This document shows, piece after piece, positions 10,092 through 20,900 of a stretch of DNA of 45,141 nucleotides. Numbering within the stretch: position 1 is the stretch's first letter; every line of letters starts with the position of its first letter. Source of the stretch: Acidimicrobiaceae bacterium. Its GTDB lineage: Bacteria > Actinomycetota > Acidimicrobiia > Acidimicrobiales > RAAP-2. Where the stretch lies: the NCBI GenBank assembly GCA_013044265.1, contig JABEUQ010000033.1:1-45141 (forward strand). The letters are read 5' to 3'. The position numbers were made by a program, and so were the translations under genes. Under the pieces are notes generated by a model that made no database searches, was not told the DNA's origin, and was given only the letters and a program-made list of their open reading frames with translations.

Positions 10092-11477
10092 CTAGGGGTG
10101 CGTCATGTCCTCGGGCACGATGGCCGCATCAAACTCCTGCGCTGTCAAATACTCCAGCGCCAGAACCGATTCACGTAGTGTGAGTCGCTCCTTGTGGGCC
10201 TTCTTCGCGACTTTGGCCGCCTTGTCGTAGCCGATCAATGGATTCAGCGCCGTCACCAGCATGAGCGAATTCGTCAGGTGGTGATTGATCTGTTCGTAGT
10301 CAGGCTCGAGACCCTCGACGCAGAACTCGCGGAAACGGTCACAGGCATCGGTGAGTAAATCAATCGAATTACAGAAGTTATGGATAATCACCGGCTTACA
10401 GACGTTGAGTTCCAAATTGCCCCGCGAACCCGCCATCGCCACTGCGGTGTCATTTCCAAAGACTTGGATGCTGACCATGATCATCGCCTCGGACTGCGTG
10501 GGGTTCACCTTGCCGGGCATGATCGAACTTCCGGGTTCGTTTTCGGGCAGTTGCAACTCACCGAGCCCCGAACGCGGTCCCGAACCCAACCAGCGCAAGT
10601 CATCGGCAATCTTCACCAAGCTGGTCGCCAGAGTCTTGATCGCTCCGTGAGCGAAGACCAACGCGTCGTGAGCGGCCAAAGCGGCGAACTTATTGGGCGC
10701 GGTCACAAAGGGTTCACCGGTCAGTCCAGCGATCTTCTCCGCCACGCGCTCGGCGTACTCGGGGTGGGTGTTCAACCCCGTGCCCACCGCGGAGCCACCC
10801 GCCGCGAGTTCGCACAGACCCGGCAGGACCAGACGCAGGCGATCGAGGTCGGCGTCGAGTTGAGCGACGTACCCTGAGAATTCTTGGCCCAGCGTGAGCG
10901 GTACCGCATCCATCAGGTGGGTGCGGCCGATCTTGACGATAGTGGCGTAGGCCAGAGCCTTCTCGTGCAGGGCGTCACGCAAACGCGTCACCGCGGGTAT
11001 CAGGCGGTCGGTGATCTGCATCACCGCGGCGATGTGCATGGCGGTGGGGAAAGTGTCATTGGAAGACTGCGACATATTGACATCGTCGTTGGGGTGCACG
11101 GGGGTCTTAGAGCCCATCACGCCTCCCGCCATCTCGATCGCACGATTCGAGATGACCTCGTTCACGTTCATATTGGACTGCGTGCCCGAACCGGTCTGCC
11201 AGATGCGTAGCGGAAACTCGGCGGCGAGCGTACCGTCAATGACCTCGAGCGCAGCTCGCTCGATGAGCCCCGCCTTCTCGACGTCAAGTTTGCCGAGCTC
11301 GTGGTTCACCAGCGCCGACGCCAACTTCAAAATACCGAAGGCCTTGATGAGCGCCACCGGCATGGTTTCGTTGCTGATAGCGAAATGGTGCAGACTGCGT
11401 TCAGTCTGAGCTCCCCAATAGTGCTCCGCGGGCACCTCGATCTCACCCATCGTGTCGGACTCAAGACGAACGGCCAT
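10092..11477 (-). CDS. fumC: Class II fumarate hydratase
   Basis: [16 protein letters not shown] signature; [12 protein letters not shown]. Confidence 0.96.
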   Translation of the reverse strand: MAVRLESDTMGEIEVPAEHYWGAQTERSLHHFAISNETMPVALIKAFGILKLASALVNHELGKLDVEKAGLIERAALEVIDGTLAAEFPLRIWQTGSGTQSNMNVNEVISNRAIEMAGGVMGSKTPVHPNDDVNMSQSSNDTFPTAMHIAAVMQITDRLIPAVTRLRDALHEKALAYATIVKIGRTHLMDAVPLTLGQEFSGYVAQLDADLDRLRLVLPGLCELAAGGSAVGTGLNTHPEYAERVAEKIAGLTGEPFVTAPNKFAALAAHDALVFAHGAIKTLATSLVKIADDLRWLGSGPRSGLGELQLPENEPGSSIMPGKVNPTQSEAMIMVSIQVFGNDTAVAMAGSRGNLELNVCKPVIIHNFCNSIDLLTDACDRFREFCVEGLEPDYEQINHHLTNSLMLVTALNPLIGYDKAAKVAKKAHKERLTLRESVLALEYLTAQEFDAAIVPEDMTHP

Positions 11478-11659
11478 GTCATGTCACTTTCTACGCAATG
11501 TGTCGCCCGACGTACCTCGGACGCCGAATACACGTTAGTCATCTAGCGCACCAACGCGGAGTCCCTTGGGGTGTCCTTCGTCCCTTTTGACTAGTCGGAA
11601 TCTTTCCAGCAATGATCCACTCCGCGCATCCTCGAGCGACGCTGACGCGGCGAGCGCTG

Positions 11660-11671
11660 AGTGATATCACT
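11660..11671. promoter_or_regulatory. 12-bp perfect palindrome AGTGATATCACT between fumC and the PPOX gene
   Basis: Read directly from sequence. Confidence 0.3.
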
Positions 11672-11772
11672 AGTTGGACCCCTCCCGTCCCCCAACGAAG
11701 TCACGCCGACGTGGCAAGGAACGTCATTTTCAAATTAGAGTCACTGGCAACCTATCTACGAACAGGAGCCTC

Positions 11773-12174
11773 ATGACCGCCACTTTCACTCCGGCCGCTC
11801 GAGCAATCTTTGACAAGCAGGTCCTCGCGCACGTGGGCTGTCTCGACCTCAATGGGGGGCCCCACGTCACTCCGGTATGGGTGGGACTCGATGGGGACGA
11901 CGTCATCATCAACACGGCCCTCGGACGAGCCAAGGCCCGCTTCCTCGCCAACGACTCTCGGGTGGCGGTCTCCTTGACCGATCCCGATAATCCCTACGTG
12001 TGCGTCGCGCTGCGAGGCACGGTCACCGGATTTTCTACTGAGGGCGCCGACGAAGTGATCGACGCCTTCGCCAAGAAATATTTAGGAGTGGACTCCTACC
12101 CGATGCGTCGCGAGGGTGAAGTGCGCGTCACCGTGCGCATCACGCCCGAACACATCGGCGTGCAGCCTGAGTAG
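11773..12174 (+). CDS. PPOX-class (pyridoxamine 5'-phosphate oxidase-like) probable F420-dependent protein
   Basis: Split-barrel pattern LDLNGGPHVTPVWVGLDGDDVIINTALGRAKARFL...DPDNPYVCVALRG; ATG at 11773. Confidence 0.8.
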   Translation: MTATFTPAARAIFDKQVLAHVGCLDLNGGPHVTPVWVGLDGDDVIINTALGRAKARFLANDSRVAVSLTDPDNPYVCVALRGTVTGFSTEGADEVIDAFAKKYLGVDSYPMRREGEVRVTVRITPEHIGVQPE

Positions 12175-12184
12175 GGCGCAACGA

Positions 12185-12204
12185 GAGGCTCGAGAAAGCC
12201 TTTT
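12185..12204 (+). terminator. Weak intrinsic terminator-like hairpin GAGGCT-CGAGAA-AGCCTTTTC
   Basis: 5-6 bp stem and short T-run after the PPOX stop. Confidence 0.35.
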
Positions 12205-12251
12205 CAATCCGTCGTTCACCCACGGCACCTTCGCGAAGTCTCGTCGTCACG

Positions 12252-12731
12252 CTATTCACGAAAGATGGTGATTTTCCCTCGTGATTCACTGCGGTGCAGG
12301 ACCCTCTCGGCGTGCACCAAGGTATCTTCTTCGACGCTCCAGACGCAGACCGGACGCGGTGGAGCCGGTCGGTTATAGGCGCCCGTGATCGTGGCGACCG
12401 AGTTGTGCACGGTGACTTCGTCGTCGCTCAGCATCGCTGTAACGATCTCAGCGTGCGCGTGCGCGTCGTGGGCGGCTTCGATGACCACGTGGTCGATCTC
12501 CATGAGCGCCGCGAGCGTCTTAACGTCACGGGCGATCAACGAAGCGGGGTAGTCGTCGCTGGCCCGTAACCACACGCCCCACGAACCCGCCCACTCAGCA
12601 CTCACCCCGGCGAGGATGGTCACGGCATCGGCGTCGCTGACGCGAATCACCAGAGGGCGGTCCTCCTCTGAAACCAACACGGGCAGGTCCTCTAATTCTG
12701 TCGAGGTGACGTCGAGTCTGGCGAGTTGCAT
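12252..12731 (-). CDS. Hypothetical protein (159 aa)
   Basis: Intact ORF between the PPOX gene and DUF2469, co-directional with rplS; no family recognised. Confidence 0.65.
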   Translation of the reverse strand: MQLARLDVTSTELEDLPVLVSEEDRPLVIRVSDADAVTILAGVSAEWAGSWGVWLRASDDYPASLIARDVKTLAALMEIDHVVIEAAHDAHAHAEIVTAMLSDDEVTVHNSVATITGAYNRPAPPRPVCVWSVEEDTLVHAERVLHRSESRGKITIFRE

Positions 12732-12743
12732 GGGGATGGTGCC

Positions 12744-13040
12744 CTAGGGCTGCAAATCCTCTTTGGGCAACTTCTCAACGTTCACGTCACGAAAAGTCAG
12801 CACGCGCACGTGGGGCACGAAACGTGCCGAACGATACATGTCCCAGACCCAGGCATCGGTGAGGGTCACTTCGAGCATCACTGGAGTCGTGGACTTCACA
12901 TCGACATCAACGAAATTAGCCAGGTAAAAACGACGGTCGGTCTCCACGGCGTAGTCGAACATGCCGACCACCGCTTTGTATTCCTGGACCAAGGCCAGTT
13001 CGAGGGTCGACTCGTAGTCGTCGAGCTCTTCTTCGCCCAC
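12744..13040 (-). CDS. DUF2469 family protein
   Basis: EYKAVVGMFDYAVETDRRFYLANFVDV...TDAWVWDMYRSARFVPHVRVLTFRDVNVE matches my recollection of actinobacterial DUF2469. Confidence 0.85.
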   Translation of the reverse strand: MGEEELDDYESTLELALVQEYKAVVGMFDYAVETDRRFYLANFVDVDVKSTTPVMLEVTLTDAWVWDMYRSARFVPHVRVLTFRDVNVEKLPKEDLQP

Positions 13041-13046
13041 GGGCGA

Positions 13047-13403
13047 CTACGGACGCTCGGTGACGCGGAGCTCCTTGATCTTGGCGGCCTTTCCACGCAG
13101 ATCACGGAGGTAGTACAACTTGGCGCGACGCACGTCACCGTACGAGTCAACTTCGATCTTGGCGATCGTCGGGGCGTGCACTGGGAAGGTGCGCTCGACA
13201 CCAACACCGAAACTCACCTTACGCACGGTGAAGGTCTCCTGCAGACCAGCACCCTGGCGACGGATAACGGCGCCCTGGAAGACCTGGATACGCTCACGGG
13301 TGCCTTCGACCACGCGCACGTGCACCTTCAAGGTGTCGCCGGTGCGGAAGTTCGGAATGTCGTCACGCAACGAGTCGCGGTCAATAAGGTCAGTCGGGTT
13401 CAT
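13047..13403 (-). CDS. rplS: 50S ribosomal protein L19
   Basis: [35 protein letters not shown]. Confidence 0.97.
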   Translation of the reverse strand: MNPTDLIDRDSLRDDIPNFRTGDTLKVHVRVVEGTRERIQVFQGAVIRRQGAGLQETFTVRKVSFGVGVERTFPVHAPTIAKIEVDSYGDVRRAKLYYLRDLRGKAAKIKELRVTERP

Positions 13404-13441
13404 GAGAGCGGTCCCTTTCGGATCACTAGGGATTTACTACT

Positions 13442-14194
13442 TTAGCCGTTTTCGCCTGGCGTTTCCAACACACCCAGTTCATCGAGGATTTCCTGCTCTT
13501 CGCCACTCAAGCCGCCGCGACGCTCGATCAGATCGGGGCGACGGCTCAGTGTGAGCGCCAGCGCCTGGGCCCGACGCCAGCGCGCGATCACCGCGTGATT
13601 ACCCGATCGCAGGATTTCGGGCACTTCGAGGCCTCGCCACGTGGCCGGCTTGGTGTAATGCGGGTACTCCAGTAGCCCGTCTCCGAAGGATTCTTCAACA
13701 CTCGACTGGTCGTTACCCAATCCCCCCGGGACTAATCGCACCACGGCCTCGATGACGCACAGGGCCGCGAGTTCCCCTCCCGCGAGCACGAAATCGCCCA
13801 ACGAGAGTTCCTCGTCGACCACCGTGTCCAGAATTCGCTGATCGAAGCCTTCGTATCGCCCGCACAGCAAAGTGAAGCCCTCGAGTTGCGACAATCGCGT
13901 GGCGACCGCATGGGTGAAAGGTTCGCCCGAGGGAGTGAGCGCAATCACCGGTCGTCGCAGCCCCGGGGTCTCTTCGATGGTCCGTACAATCGGCTCGGGG
14001 GTCAAGACCATGCCCGCTCCCCCGCCGTAGGGAGAATCATCGACGCTGCGGTGCACGTCGCTCGCGGCATCGCGGAAGTCGTGCACGAACAGTTCCCACA
14101 CGCCACGTTCACGCGCACGCCCGAGTACCGACGTGTCGGCGTACGAGCTGACGGCCTCAGGAAAGAGACTGAGTACATCGATGCGGATCGTCAT
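13442..14194 (-). CDS. trmD: tRNA (guanine-N1)-methyltransferase TrmD
   Basis: DDSPYGGGAGMV, CGRYEGFDQRI, YPHYTKPATWRG. Confidence 0.97.
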   Translation of the reverse strand: MTIRIDVLSLFPEAVSSYADTSVLGRARERGVWELFVHDFRDAASDVHRSVDDSPYGGGAGMVLTPEPIVRTIEETPGLRRPVIALTPSGEPFTHAVATRLSQLEGFTLLCGRYEGFDQRILDTVVDEELSLGDFVLAGGELAALCVIEAVVRLVPGGLGNDQSSVEESFGDGLLEYPHYTKPATWRGLEVPEILRSGNHAVIARWRRAQALALTLSRRPDLIERRGGLSGEEQEILDELGVLETPGENG

Positions 14195-14673
14195 TCGAAG
14201 AGTCCCTCGGGAACTTCGACCTCGATCAGGGTATTAGCTTCGACCGAGGTAACGAAGGTGAGGGGAATGAGCGCTCCTGAATCGAGAACTAGAAGATCGC
14301 TCGCCGGATTGGACTCAACGTCGACCACCACACCACGGAGCACGCCTTGTTCATCCACCACCGAAGCGCCGAAGAGCTCGTCGATCCAGATGACGTCGTC
14401 GTCGTCGATTTCGAGCTTTGGTGCAGAAAGAACAGTCCCTCGCGCGGCGTCTGCTTCTTCACGGGTAGATATTTCCTCAAACCACACAAGAAATCGCTCC
14501 TGGTGCGGCGCCGCGCTACGAACCGTCAGAACACCTCGGGGCGTCGTGAGTTTCGTCCCTGGTTCGCGGCGTTCGCGGCGATCAGTCCAGAAATCCACGA
14601 TGACCTGGCCCTTGAGCCCATGGGCCTTGACGATGCGCCCGACTTCGAGCGAGGGGCGCTCAGGGGCGCTCAC
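14191..14673 (-). CDS. rimM: Ribosome maturation factor RimM
   Basis: VGRIVKAHGLKGQVIV; ATGA overlap with trmD. Confidence 0.92.
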   Translation of the reverse strand: MSAPERPSLEVGRIVKAHGLKGQVIVDFWTDRRERREPGTKLTTPRGVLTVRSAAPHQERFLVWFEEISTREEADAARGTVLSAPKLEIDDDDVIWIDELFGASVVDEQGVLRGVVVDVESNPASDLLVLDSGALIPLTFVTSVEANTLIEVEVPEGLFE

Positions 14674-14675
14674 GG

Positions 14676-15011
14676 CTAGTCGACGATGTCGACGGTGGCG
14701 TTGACGCCATCACGCGAGCCCGCGGCCGCCACCAGCGAGCGAATCGCCTGAGCGGTACGACCACGGCGACCAATCACGCGACCCATGTCGTCGGGACCAA
14801 CCTGCAGAGACAAAACCACCTTGCCCTGACGCTCACTTACCTCGACCGACACGGCCGAGGGGTCGTCCGCGAGGGACGCAGCTATGAATTCCAAGACCGC
14901 CTGGGCCGTTACGGCTGAAGCGGCCGCGTCAGTGTTGACGTCGTCAACAACGGTGTCGTCATCAATCGTATTGATGTCGCCGTCGACGTAGTCGTCGTGC
15001 ACGTCGCTCAC
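14676..15011 (-). CDS. khpA: KH-domain RNA-binding protein KhpA-like with acidic N-terminal extension
   Basis: DDMGRVIGRRGRTAQAIRSLV KH GxxG motif; between rpsP and rimM. Confidence 0.88.
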   Translation of the reverse strand: MSDVHDDYVDGDINTIDDDTVVDDVNTDAAASAVTAQAVLEFIAASLADDPSAVSVEVSERQGKVVLSLQVGPDDMGRVIGRRGRTAQAIRSLVAAAGSRDGVNATVDIVD

Positions 15012-15295
15012 TTGGCGACCTTCGCCGCCTCGAAAGCGTCCAGCGCACCACTGGCCTTGAGCAATTTTGCTACGCGTTCAGTCGGCTGAGCACCCTGGCT
15101 CAACCACGCTACGGCGCGATCATTGTCAATCGAGATAATGGTCTCGGGCTCGGCGATGGAGAGTCCACGAGGCTGATACGTACCCACGATTTCGAGGAAG
15201 GCACCAGAACGGGCGCGACGCGCGTCCGTCGCCACGACACGATACGTGGGTTGCTTCTTCTTGCCCATCCGCACCAAACGAAGTTTCACAGCCAC
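15008..15295 (-). CDS. rpsP: 30S ribosomal protein S16
   Basis: MAVKLRLVRMGKKKQPTYRVVATDARRARSGAFLEIVGTY. Confidence 0.97.
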   Translation of the reverse strand: MAVKLRLVRMGKKKQPTYRVVATDARRARSGAFLEIVGTYQPRGLSIAEPETIISIDNDRAVAWLSQGAQPTERVAKLLKASGALDAFEAAKVAK

Positions 15296-15364
15296 GTCGT
15301 ATTTCCCTTCAAACCTTTTGTTCTACATTCAACAGAACTGGGCGATATACCCGAGCGCACAAGT

Positions 15365-16855
15365 TTAGCGGTTTTTAGGAGGGGTTACCCTCCCACCCTT
15401 CTTCTTCTTGCCCTTGCCCCCCGTCGACGGGGTCACCGTGGGCGCAGCGCCCCTCATCCCACTGGCCATTGCCTCGAAACCCGGGGGCAGTGCGTCACCA
15501 CGTTGGGCGGCCGCACGACTAGCCATCTGGGCCATTTTGCCCATACCGCCAGGTAATTGCGGCATTCCCCCACCGCTCATCTGCTTCATGGTCTTCTTCA
15601 TCAACTCGAACTGTTTCAAGAGCTGATTCACTGCGGCCACGCTCGAACCCGAACCCTTGGCGATACGCGAGCGCCGTGATCCGTCAATGATCTGCGGCTC
15701 ACGCCGCTCGCGGCGAGTCATCGAATGGATGATGGCTTCGATCTTGTTGAGTTCGCCATCGTCGACGTTCTCAGCGGCTTTGCGCATGTCCTTGGTCATC
15801 CCGGGCATGAGGCGCATCAAACCGCCCAAGGATCCCATCTTGCGAATCTGGTTGAGTTGCGCCATGAAGTCGTCCAGGGTGAAGGCCCCGCTCATCATGC
15901 GCTGGGCCGAATCGGCCATGACCTCGGGGTCCATTGTGCGCTCGGCCTGCTCGATCAACGAGAGGATGTCGCCCATGCCCAAGATACGCGAGGCCATCCG
16001 ATCGGGGTGAAAGAGGTCAAAATCGGCCAACTTCTCGCCCGTCGAGGCAAAGACCACCGGACGACCCACCACGCCGCGAGCCGAAAGCACGGCGCCACCG
16101 CGAGCGTCGTAGTCCAGCTTGGTAACGATGATGCCCGAAAGCTCCAGCGAATCATGGAAGGCTCGCGCGGTGTGCACGGCGTCTTGACCCGTCACTGCGT
16201 CGATCACCAAGAAGGTGTAGTGCGGAGTGGTCGCCGCACTAATCTCGCGCACCTCGGCCATCAGGGCTTCGTCAATAGCGAGTCGTCCCGCGGTATCGAT
16301 GATCACCACGTCGCGCCCGAGGCGCAACGCCTCGGCCACGCCGGCGCGCGCCACCGAGACTGGATCGGTGCTTTCGGAGTACACCTCGACACCAATCTGA
16401 CTACCCAGCACTCGCAATTGCTCCACTGCAGCGGGACGCTGCAAGTCGGTACCCACCAGGTAGGGCTGGCGCCCCTGCTGCTTGAACCACGAGGCGAGCT
16501 TGGCCGCCGTGGTGGTCTTACCGGCACCCTGGAGACCGGCCAGGAGGACCACGGTCGGGGGCTTCGAGGCGTAGGTGACCTTGAGGGTGGTGCCCCCCAA
16601 CACCTCAATCAGTTGGTCGTGCACGGCCTTAATGACATGCTGGCCAGGCGTCAAACTCTGTGCGACATTCTCGCCCCGCACACGTTCACGCACTGCGTCG
16701 AGGAACGCGCGCACCACCGAGAGCTCAACGTCGGCTTCGAGGAGGGCCCCACGGACCTCTGCTAACGCCTCTTCGAGGTCCGCGTCGGTAAGTCTCGCAC
16801 GCGAGCGCAGCGAGGTGCCAAGGCGCTCCAGTCGGCCACTCAGGGAGTCAAACAT
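15365..16855 (-). CDS. ffh: Signal recognition particle protein Ffh
   Basis: GLQGAGKTTTAAKLA G-domain and Met-rich M domain. Confidence 0.97.
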   Translation of the reverse strand: MFDSLSGRLERLGTSLRSRARLTDADLEEALAEVRGALLEADVELSVVRAFLDAVRERVRGENVAQSLTPGQHVIKAVHDQLIEVLGGTTLKVTYASKPPTVVLLAGLQGAGKTTTAAKLASWFKQQGRQPYLVGTDLQRPAAVEQLRVLGSQIGVEVYSESTDPVSVARAGVAEALRLGRDVVIIDTAGRLAIDEALMAEVREISAATTPHYTFLVIDAVTGQDAVHTARAFHDSLELSGIIVTKLDYDARGGAVLSARGVVGRPVVFASTGEKLADFDLFHPDRMASRILGMGDILSLIEQAERTMDPEVMADSAQRMMSGAFTLDDFMAQLNQIRKMGSLGGLMRLMPGMTKDMRKAAENVDDGELNKIEAIIHSMTRRERREPQIIDGSRRSRIAKGSGSSVAAVNQLLKQFELMKKTMKQMSGGGMPQLPGGMGKMAQMASRAAAQRGDALPPGFEAMASGMRGAAPTVTPSTGGKGKKKKGGRVTPPKNR

Positions 16856-16871
16856 GAAAGAAAGGCTACTG

Positions 16872-17921
16872 TCAGGCGCTCAGGAGAGAATCAACGAACG
16901 CCGCCGGCTCGAACGCCAAGAGGTCTTTGGCCCGCTCGCCCACGCCGACGAACTTGACCGGAATGCCCAGTTCGCGCTCGATGGCGACCACTATGCCGCC
17001 GCGAGCAGTACCGTCGAGTTTGGTCAGCACGATGCCGGTGACTTCGGCCGCGGCAAGGAACTCCTGAGCTTGGCTCAGGGCGTTCTGACCAGTGGTGGCA
17101 TCGAGCACCAGGAAGGTCTCAACAACCTGGCCAGGTTCGCGATCAGCCACGCGACGAATCTTGGCGAGCTCGTCAAGGAGGTTGGCGTTGTTCACCCGGC
17201 GTCCAGCGGTGTCGGCCAACACCAGGTCGGCGTGATGCGCTTGGGCCCGTCCTAAGGCATCATGCACCACCGAACCCGGATCGGCACCCTCGGTGGCGCG
17301 CACGATGTCGGCTCCGGTACGGTCTGCCCAGAGTTGCAACTGGTCACTCGCCGCGGCGCGAAAAGTGTCACCCGCGGCCAACACCACAGATTTCCCGGCC
17401 TGAGTCTCGTGCCACGCCAGCTTGCCAATAGTGGTGGTCTTGCCGACGCCGTTTACGCCCACGAACAGCCACACCGGCACCCGGCCCTCGTCAGCGCTCG
17501 TGCGCACCGAGCGATCTGCGCTAAAGGACGACATCAGCGCCGCCCGGATCGCAGCCGCCACCCCGTCAGGGGCACCGTTGGCCCGCAGCTCCTCGAGCAG
17601 CGCGGTGGTCGTGGCCACTCCCACGTCCGAGCGCAGCAGCACCTCTTCGACGACATCGAGTTGTTCCGGGGCGAGGGCGCCGTGCACGCTAATCGAGCGC
17701 ACACGCTCAAAGATCGAGCGCGAGGATGCCAGGCGACGATCCAACCCAGGGCTGTCATCGATTTCCGGTCGCGGGGCAATCTGTGTCACCAGGACTTCGG
17801 GCATCGGAGCGCGTTCGGGCTCGAGCACGACGTGAGAAAGTCGACGTTGACGTCGCGAACGCACCACCAACGCAATGACACCCAGGGCGATTACCGCCAG
17901 GACAATCCACCAAACAATCAC
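16872..17921 (-). CDS. ftsY: Signal recognition particle receptor FtsY
   Basis: GVNGVGKTTTIGKLAW, DTAGR, TKLDGTARGG; N-terminal TM anchor. Confidence 0.96.
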   Translation of the reverse strand: MIVWWIVLAVIALGVIALVVRSRRQRRLSHVVLEPERAPMPEVLVTQIAPRPEIDDSPGLDRRLASSRSIFERVRSISVHGALAPEQLDVVEEVLLRSDVGVATTTALLEELRANGAPDGVAAAIRAALMSSFSADRSVRTSADEGRVPVWLFVGVNGVGKTTTIGKLAWHETQAGKSVVLAAGDTFRAAASDQLQLWADRTGADIVRATEGADPGSVVHDALGRAQAHHADLVLADTAGRRVNNANLLDELAKIRRVADREPGQVVETFLVLDATTGQNALSQAQEFLAAAEVTGIVLTKLDGTARGGIVVAIERELGIPVKFVGVGERAKDLLAFEPAAFVDSLLSA

Positions 17922-20900
17922 GCCGACGCCTCCTGGGGTGTCTTCTTGACCCGCTGCGAAACTACCTTGCTCGATGCGCCAGGGACCATGGTTACACCAT
18001 AAAGGGCGTCAGCCGCCTCCATGGTGCGCTTTTGGTGAGTAACGATCAACAGTTGCGCCTCGTCTCGGAACTCGTTCACCAACGACAAGAAGCGCTGCAG
18101 GTTCACGTCGTCCAGAGCCGCCTCGACCTCGTCCATCATGTAGAAGGGTGAAGGGCGCGAACGGAACACCGCGAAGAGAAAGGCCAGCGCCGCCATCGAG
18201 CGCTCGCCACCCGACAGCAGCGAGATGCGCCGAACATTGCGACCCATAGGACGAACTTCAATCTCCACGCCAGTGTTCAAAGGATCATCCGGCTCGGTCA
18301 GGATGAGTCGACCCTGCCCGCCGGGGAACAGCATCGCGATCAATGTCGAAAAATGTTCGTTCACGTCGGCGACGGCCGAGGAGAACGTCTGCATAATCTC
18401 TTCGTCGAGTGCGCGCACGACCTCTTGGAGTTCTCGACGCGCGTGGCGCACGTCGGCCACCTGCGTGTCGAGTTCCTGGTAACGCACCTCCAGTGCGGCG
18501 AGCTCTTCTAGCGCGAGGGGGTTGATCGGTCCGAGTGAGGTGATTCGCGCCTCGAGGTCTCCGACGTGGCTCTCGAGACTAATTCCTTCAGCTAGTTCCG
18601 GCGCTTCGACCACGTCAAGTTGATCGGGCTCGACACCGAGGTCGCGACGAATCGATTCGTGCAGATTAGTGACCTTGACTGCGAGTTCAGCGTGTTCGAT
18701 CTGTCCGCGGTGAGCACGCTCAGCCACTTGGTTCAGGCGTTCATCGGCACTCTGGCGCGCGCGTCGAACTGTTTCGAGCCGCTCGGCGCTGGCGCGTGAG
18801 GCTTCGAGTTGCTCGCGATAGGTCGAGTCCATGGTTTCTTGAGACAGGCGAATATCCTGCGCGGCGTCAGTGACGATCGTGGTGAGCCGCGCGAGAACTC
18901 TCAAATCGGATTCGAGGGACTCTCTTCGCTGTGCCGCCTCGGCCCGCTCTAGGGAACGGCCTTCGAGACGCTGCTCGATCTCACCACGGCGCTGCTCGAT
19001 GAGACGGCGGCGTTCGGCGAACTCCGCCTCGCGTCGCGCCAGCTGCGCGGTGGCGACCTGCACGTCCGAGCGCAGAGTTTCGACGTGTCGTCGACTCTCG
19101 TCGGCTCGGGCCTGGCGCGCCGTCGCCTCAGCAACCGCGCGTTCCAGGGCTGGCAGTTGATCACGCAGTTCGCTCAACTCACTCTCGAGGATCTGGCGTT
19201 CGAGTACGACGCCGTCGACCTCGGTGCCCAGAGCCTCGACCCGCGACTGCGCGTCGGTGATCTGTTGGAGCAACCGGGTAATTTCACGATCGCGTCGCTC
19301 AAGTTCGGACTCGCCCTTGGTCGCGGCATTGGTGAGGGCGTTCACGCGCTGGCGAGCGCTGGCGGCGGCACTGGCGGCGGCGCCACGGCGTTCGCGACAA
19401 GGGATGAGGGCGTGGGCGGCTTCCTGGGCGGCGCGCTGAGCGTCGTCCACCGTAGCGCGAGTGACCAATGCGCGACCCGAGGCCACGCGCCATCCTGAAG
19501 CAGCGAAACGGTCCCCGTCGCGGGTCACCACCACCAACTCGGGATGCGCCACCGCGACGTCGATACCAGCCTGCCACGACTCGATCACGAAGGCGCGCGA
19601 GAACAACGCATCGAGCACTCGCGTGACGTGCGCTGGAGCACCCGAGCGCGCTCGCACGAGTGAGCGAAGGGCAACGCAGCCCTCGGGAACGGCCACCGGC
19701 GGAATCTGGTTCTCGGCGACGGGCAAGATGAGTCCGGCTCCCCCCTCACGACGCAGTGCCTCCAACGCCGCCTGGGCCGAGCGGCGCCCGTCGACGACCA
19801 CGGCACCCACTGAAGCACCCGCGGCGGACTCGACGGCCCGCTCCCATCCCTCATCGACTTCGATGAGATCGAGGAAAGCTCCCAGAACACCTTCGAGATC
19901 GCCAATGATCGCGCGTCCACCCGAACCCGATAGCTCCTCGAGGGCGCGCGCCAACGCTTCGGCTCGGGCCTGGGTACGTGCGGCCACGTCCGAAGCTTGT
20001 GCGAGGGCCTCATCGGCATTCTCGCGCTCTAGTTCGGCACTGGTGGCATCAGCGACCGCCTCGGCGAGTTGAGCGCTGGCTGCGCTCATTTGCACAGTCG
20101 CTTCATCACGCGCGCTGGTGACGCGTGCGAGAGCCGACGTCGACTCCTCGATACTGGCCCGCACCTCAGAAAGTCGCTGCGCGGAACGTCGCTCGCTCTG
20201 CGCCGCGGCGCCCAACGAACGATCGAGTAGCGCAGCACGCTGCGAAGCGGTGCGCAGAGCGGCCTGATCGCTCTCGAGTGAGACCGCGGCCCAGGTCTCC
20301 TCGTGGGTGTGCTGAGCATCATGAAAGAGGGCCTCGGCGCTCTGGAGCGCGTCACGCATCTCGCGCAGCGTCTCCTCATCGGCTTGCACCAAAACCAAAT
20401 CGGCGGCGAGCTTCGCGGCGTCGGCCTCCAGAGTGGCAATCACGTTCTCGTCGGCCGAGGCCACCAGCGCCGCGCGCAAACTGCGTTCGCGTTCGGCGAT
20501 GACCGACAAGGTCCCGCGCGCGCGTTCAGCGAGTCCCTGGAGCGTTCCCAGGGTGGAAGCAAGCATCTCCTCGCGACGAGAAGCCATCTCTGCGGCGGCG
20601 GTCGTGGCTTGAGCATCGAGGGTCACGAGCTCGGTACGCAGTTCACGTTCGAGTACGCCCGAGGAACTAATCATCTCTTCGAGGTCGCGCTTGCGCTCAT
20701 CGAACGCGTCGAGTCGCTGACGAAAGAGTGATTGACGCGCAATGCGCAACTCCCGTTCGACGTCGGCGTACGTACGTGCCGAGACCGCCTGGCGTTCAAG
20801 AGGTCGCATCTGGCGGCGCACTTCTCGAACGAGGTCACCCAGGCGCTCGAGGTTTTCCTGTGTCGCAGCGAGTCGGCGTTCGGCTCGTTCCTTGCGGCGT

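Noticed and set aside
12726-13445. 239-aa plus-strand ORF antisense to rplS/DUF2469
   Set aside because: Translation is His/Val-rich without motifs; opposite strand carries L19 and DUF2469.
15725-16765. 346-aa plus-strand ORF antisense to ffh
   Set aside because: His/Arg/Gly-rich translation with no domain; opposite strand encodes a clear Ffh. High-GC antisense artefact.
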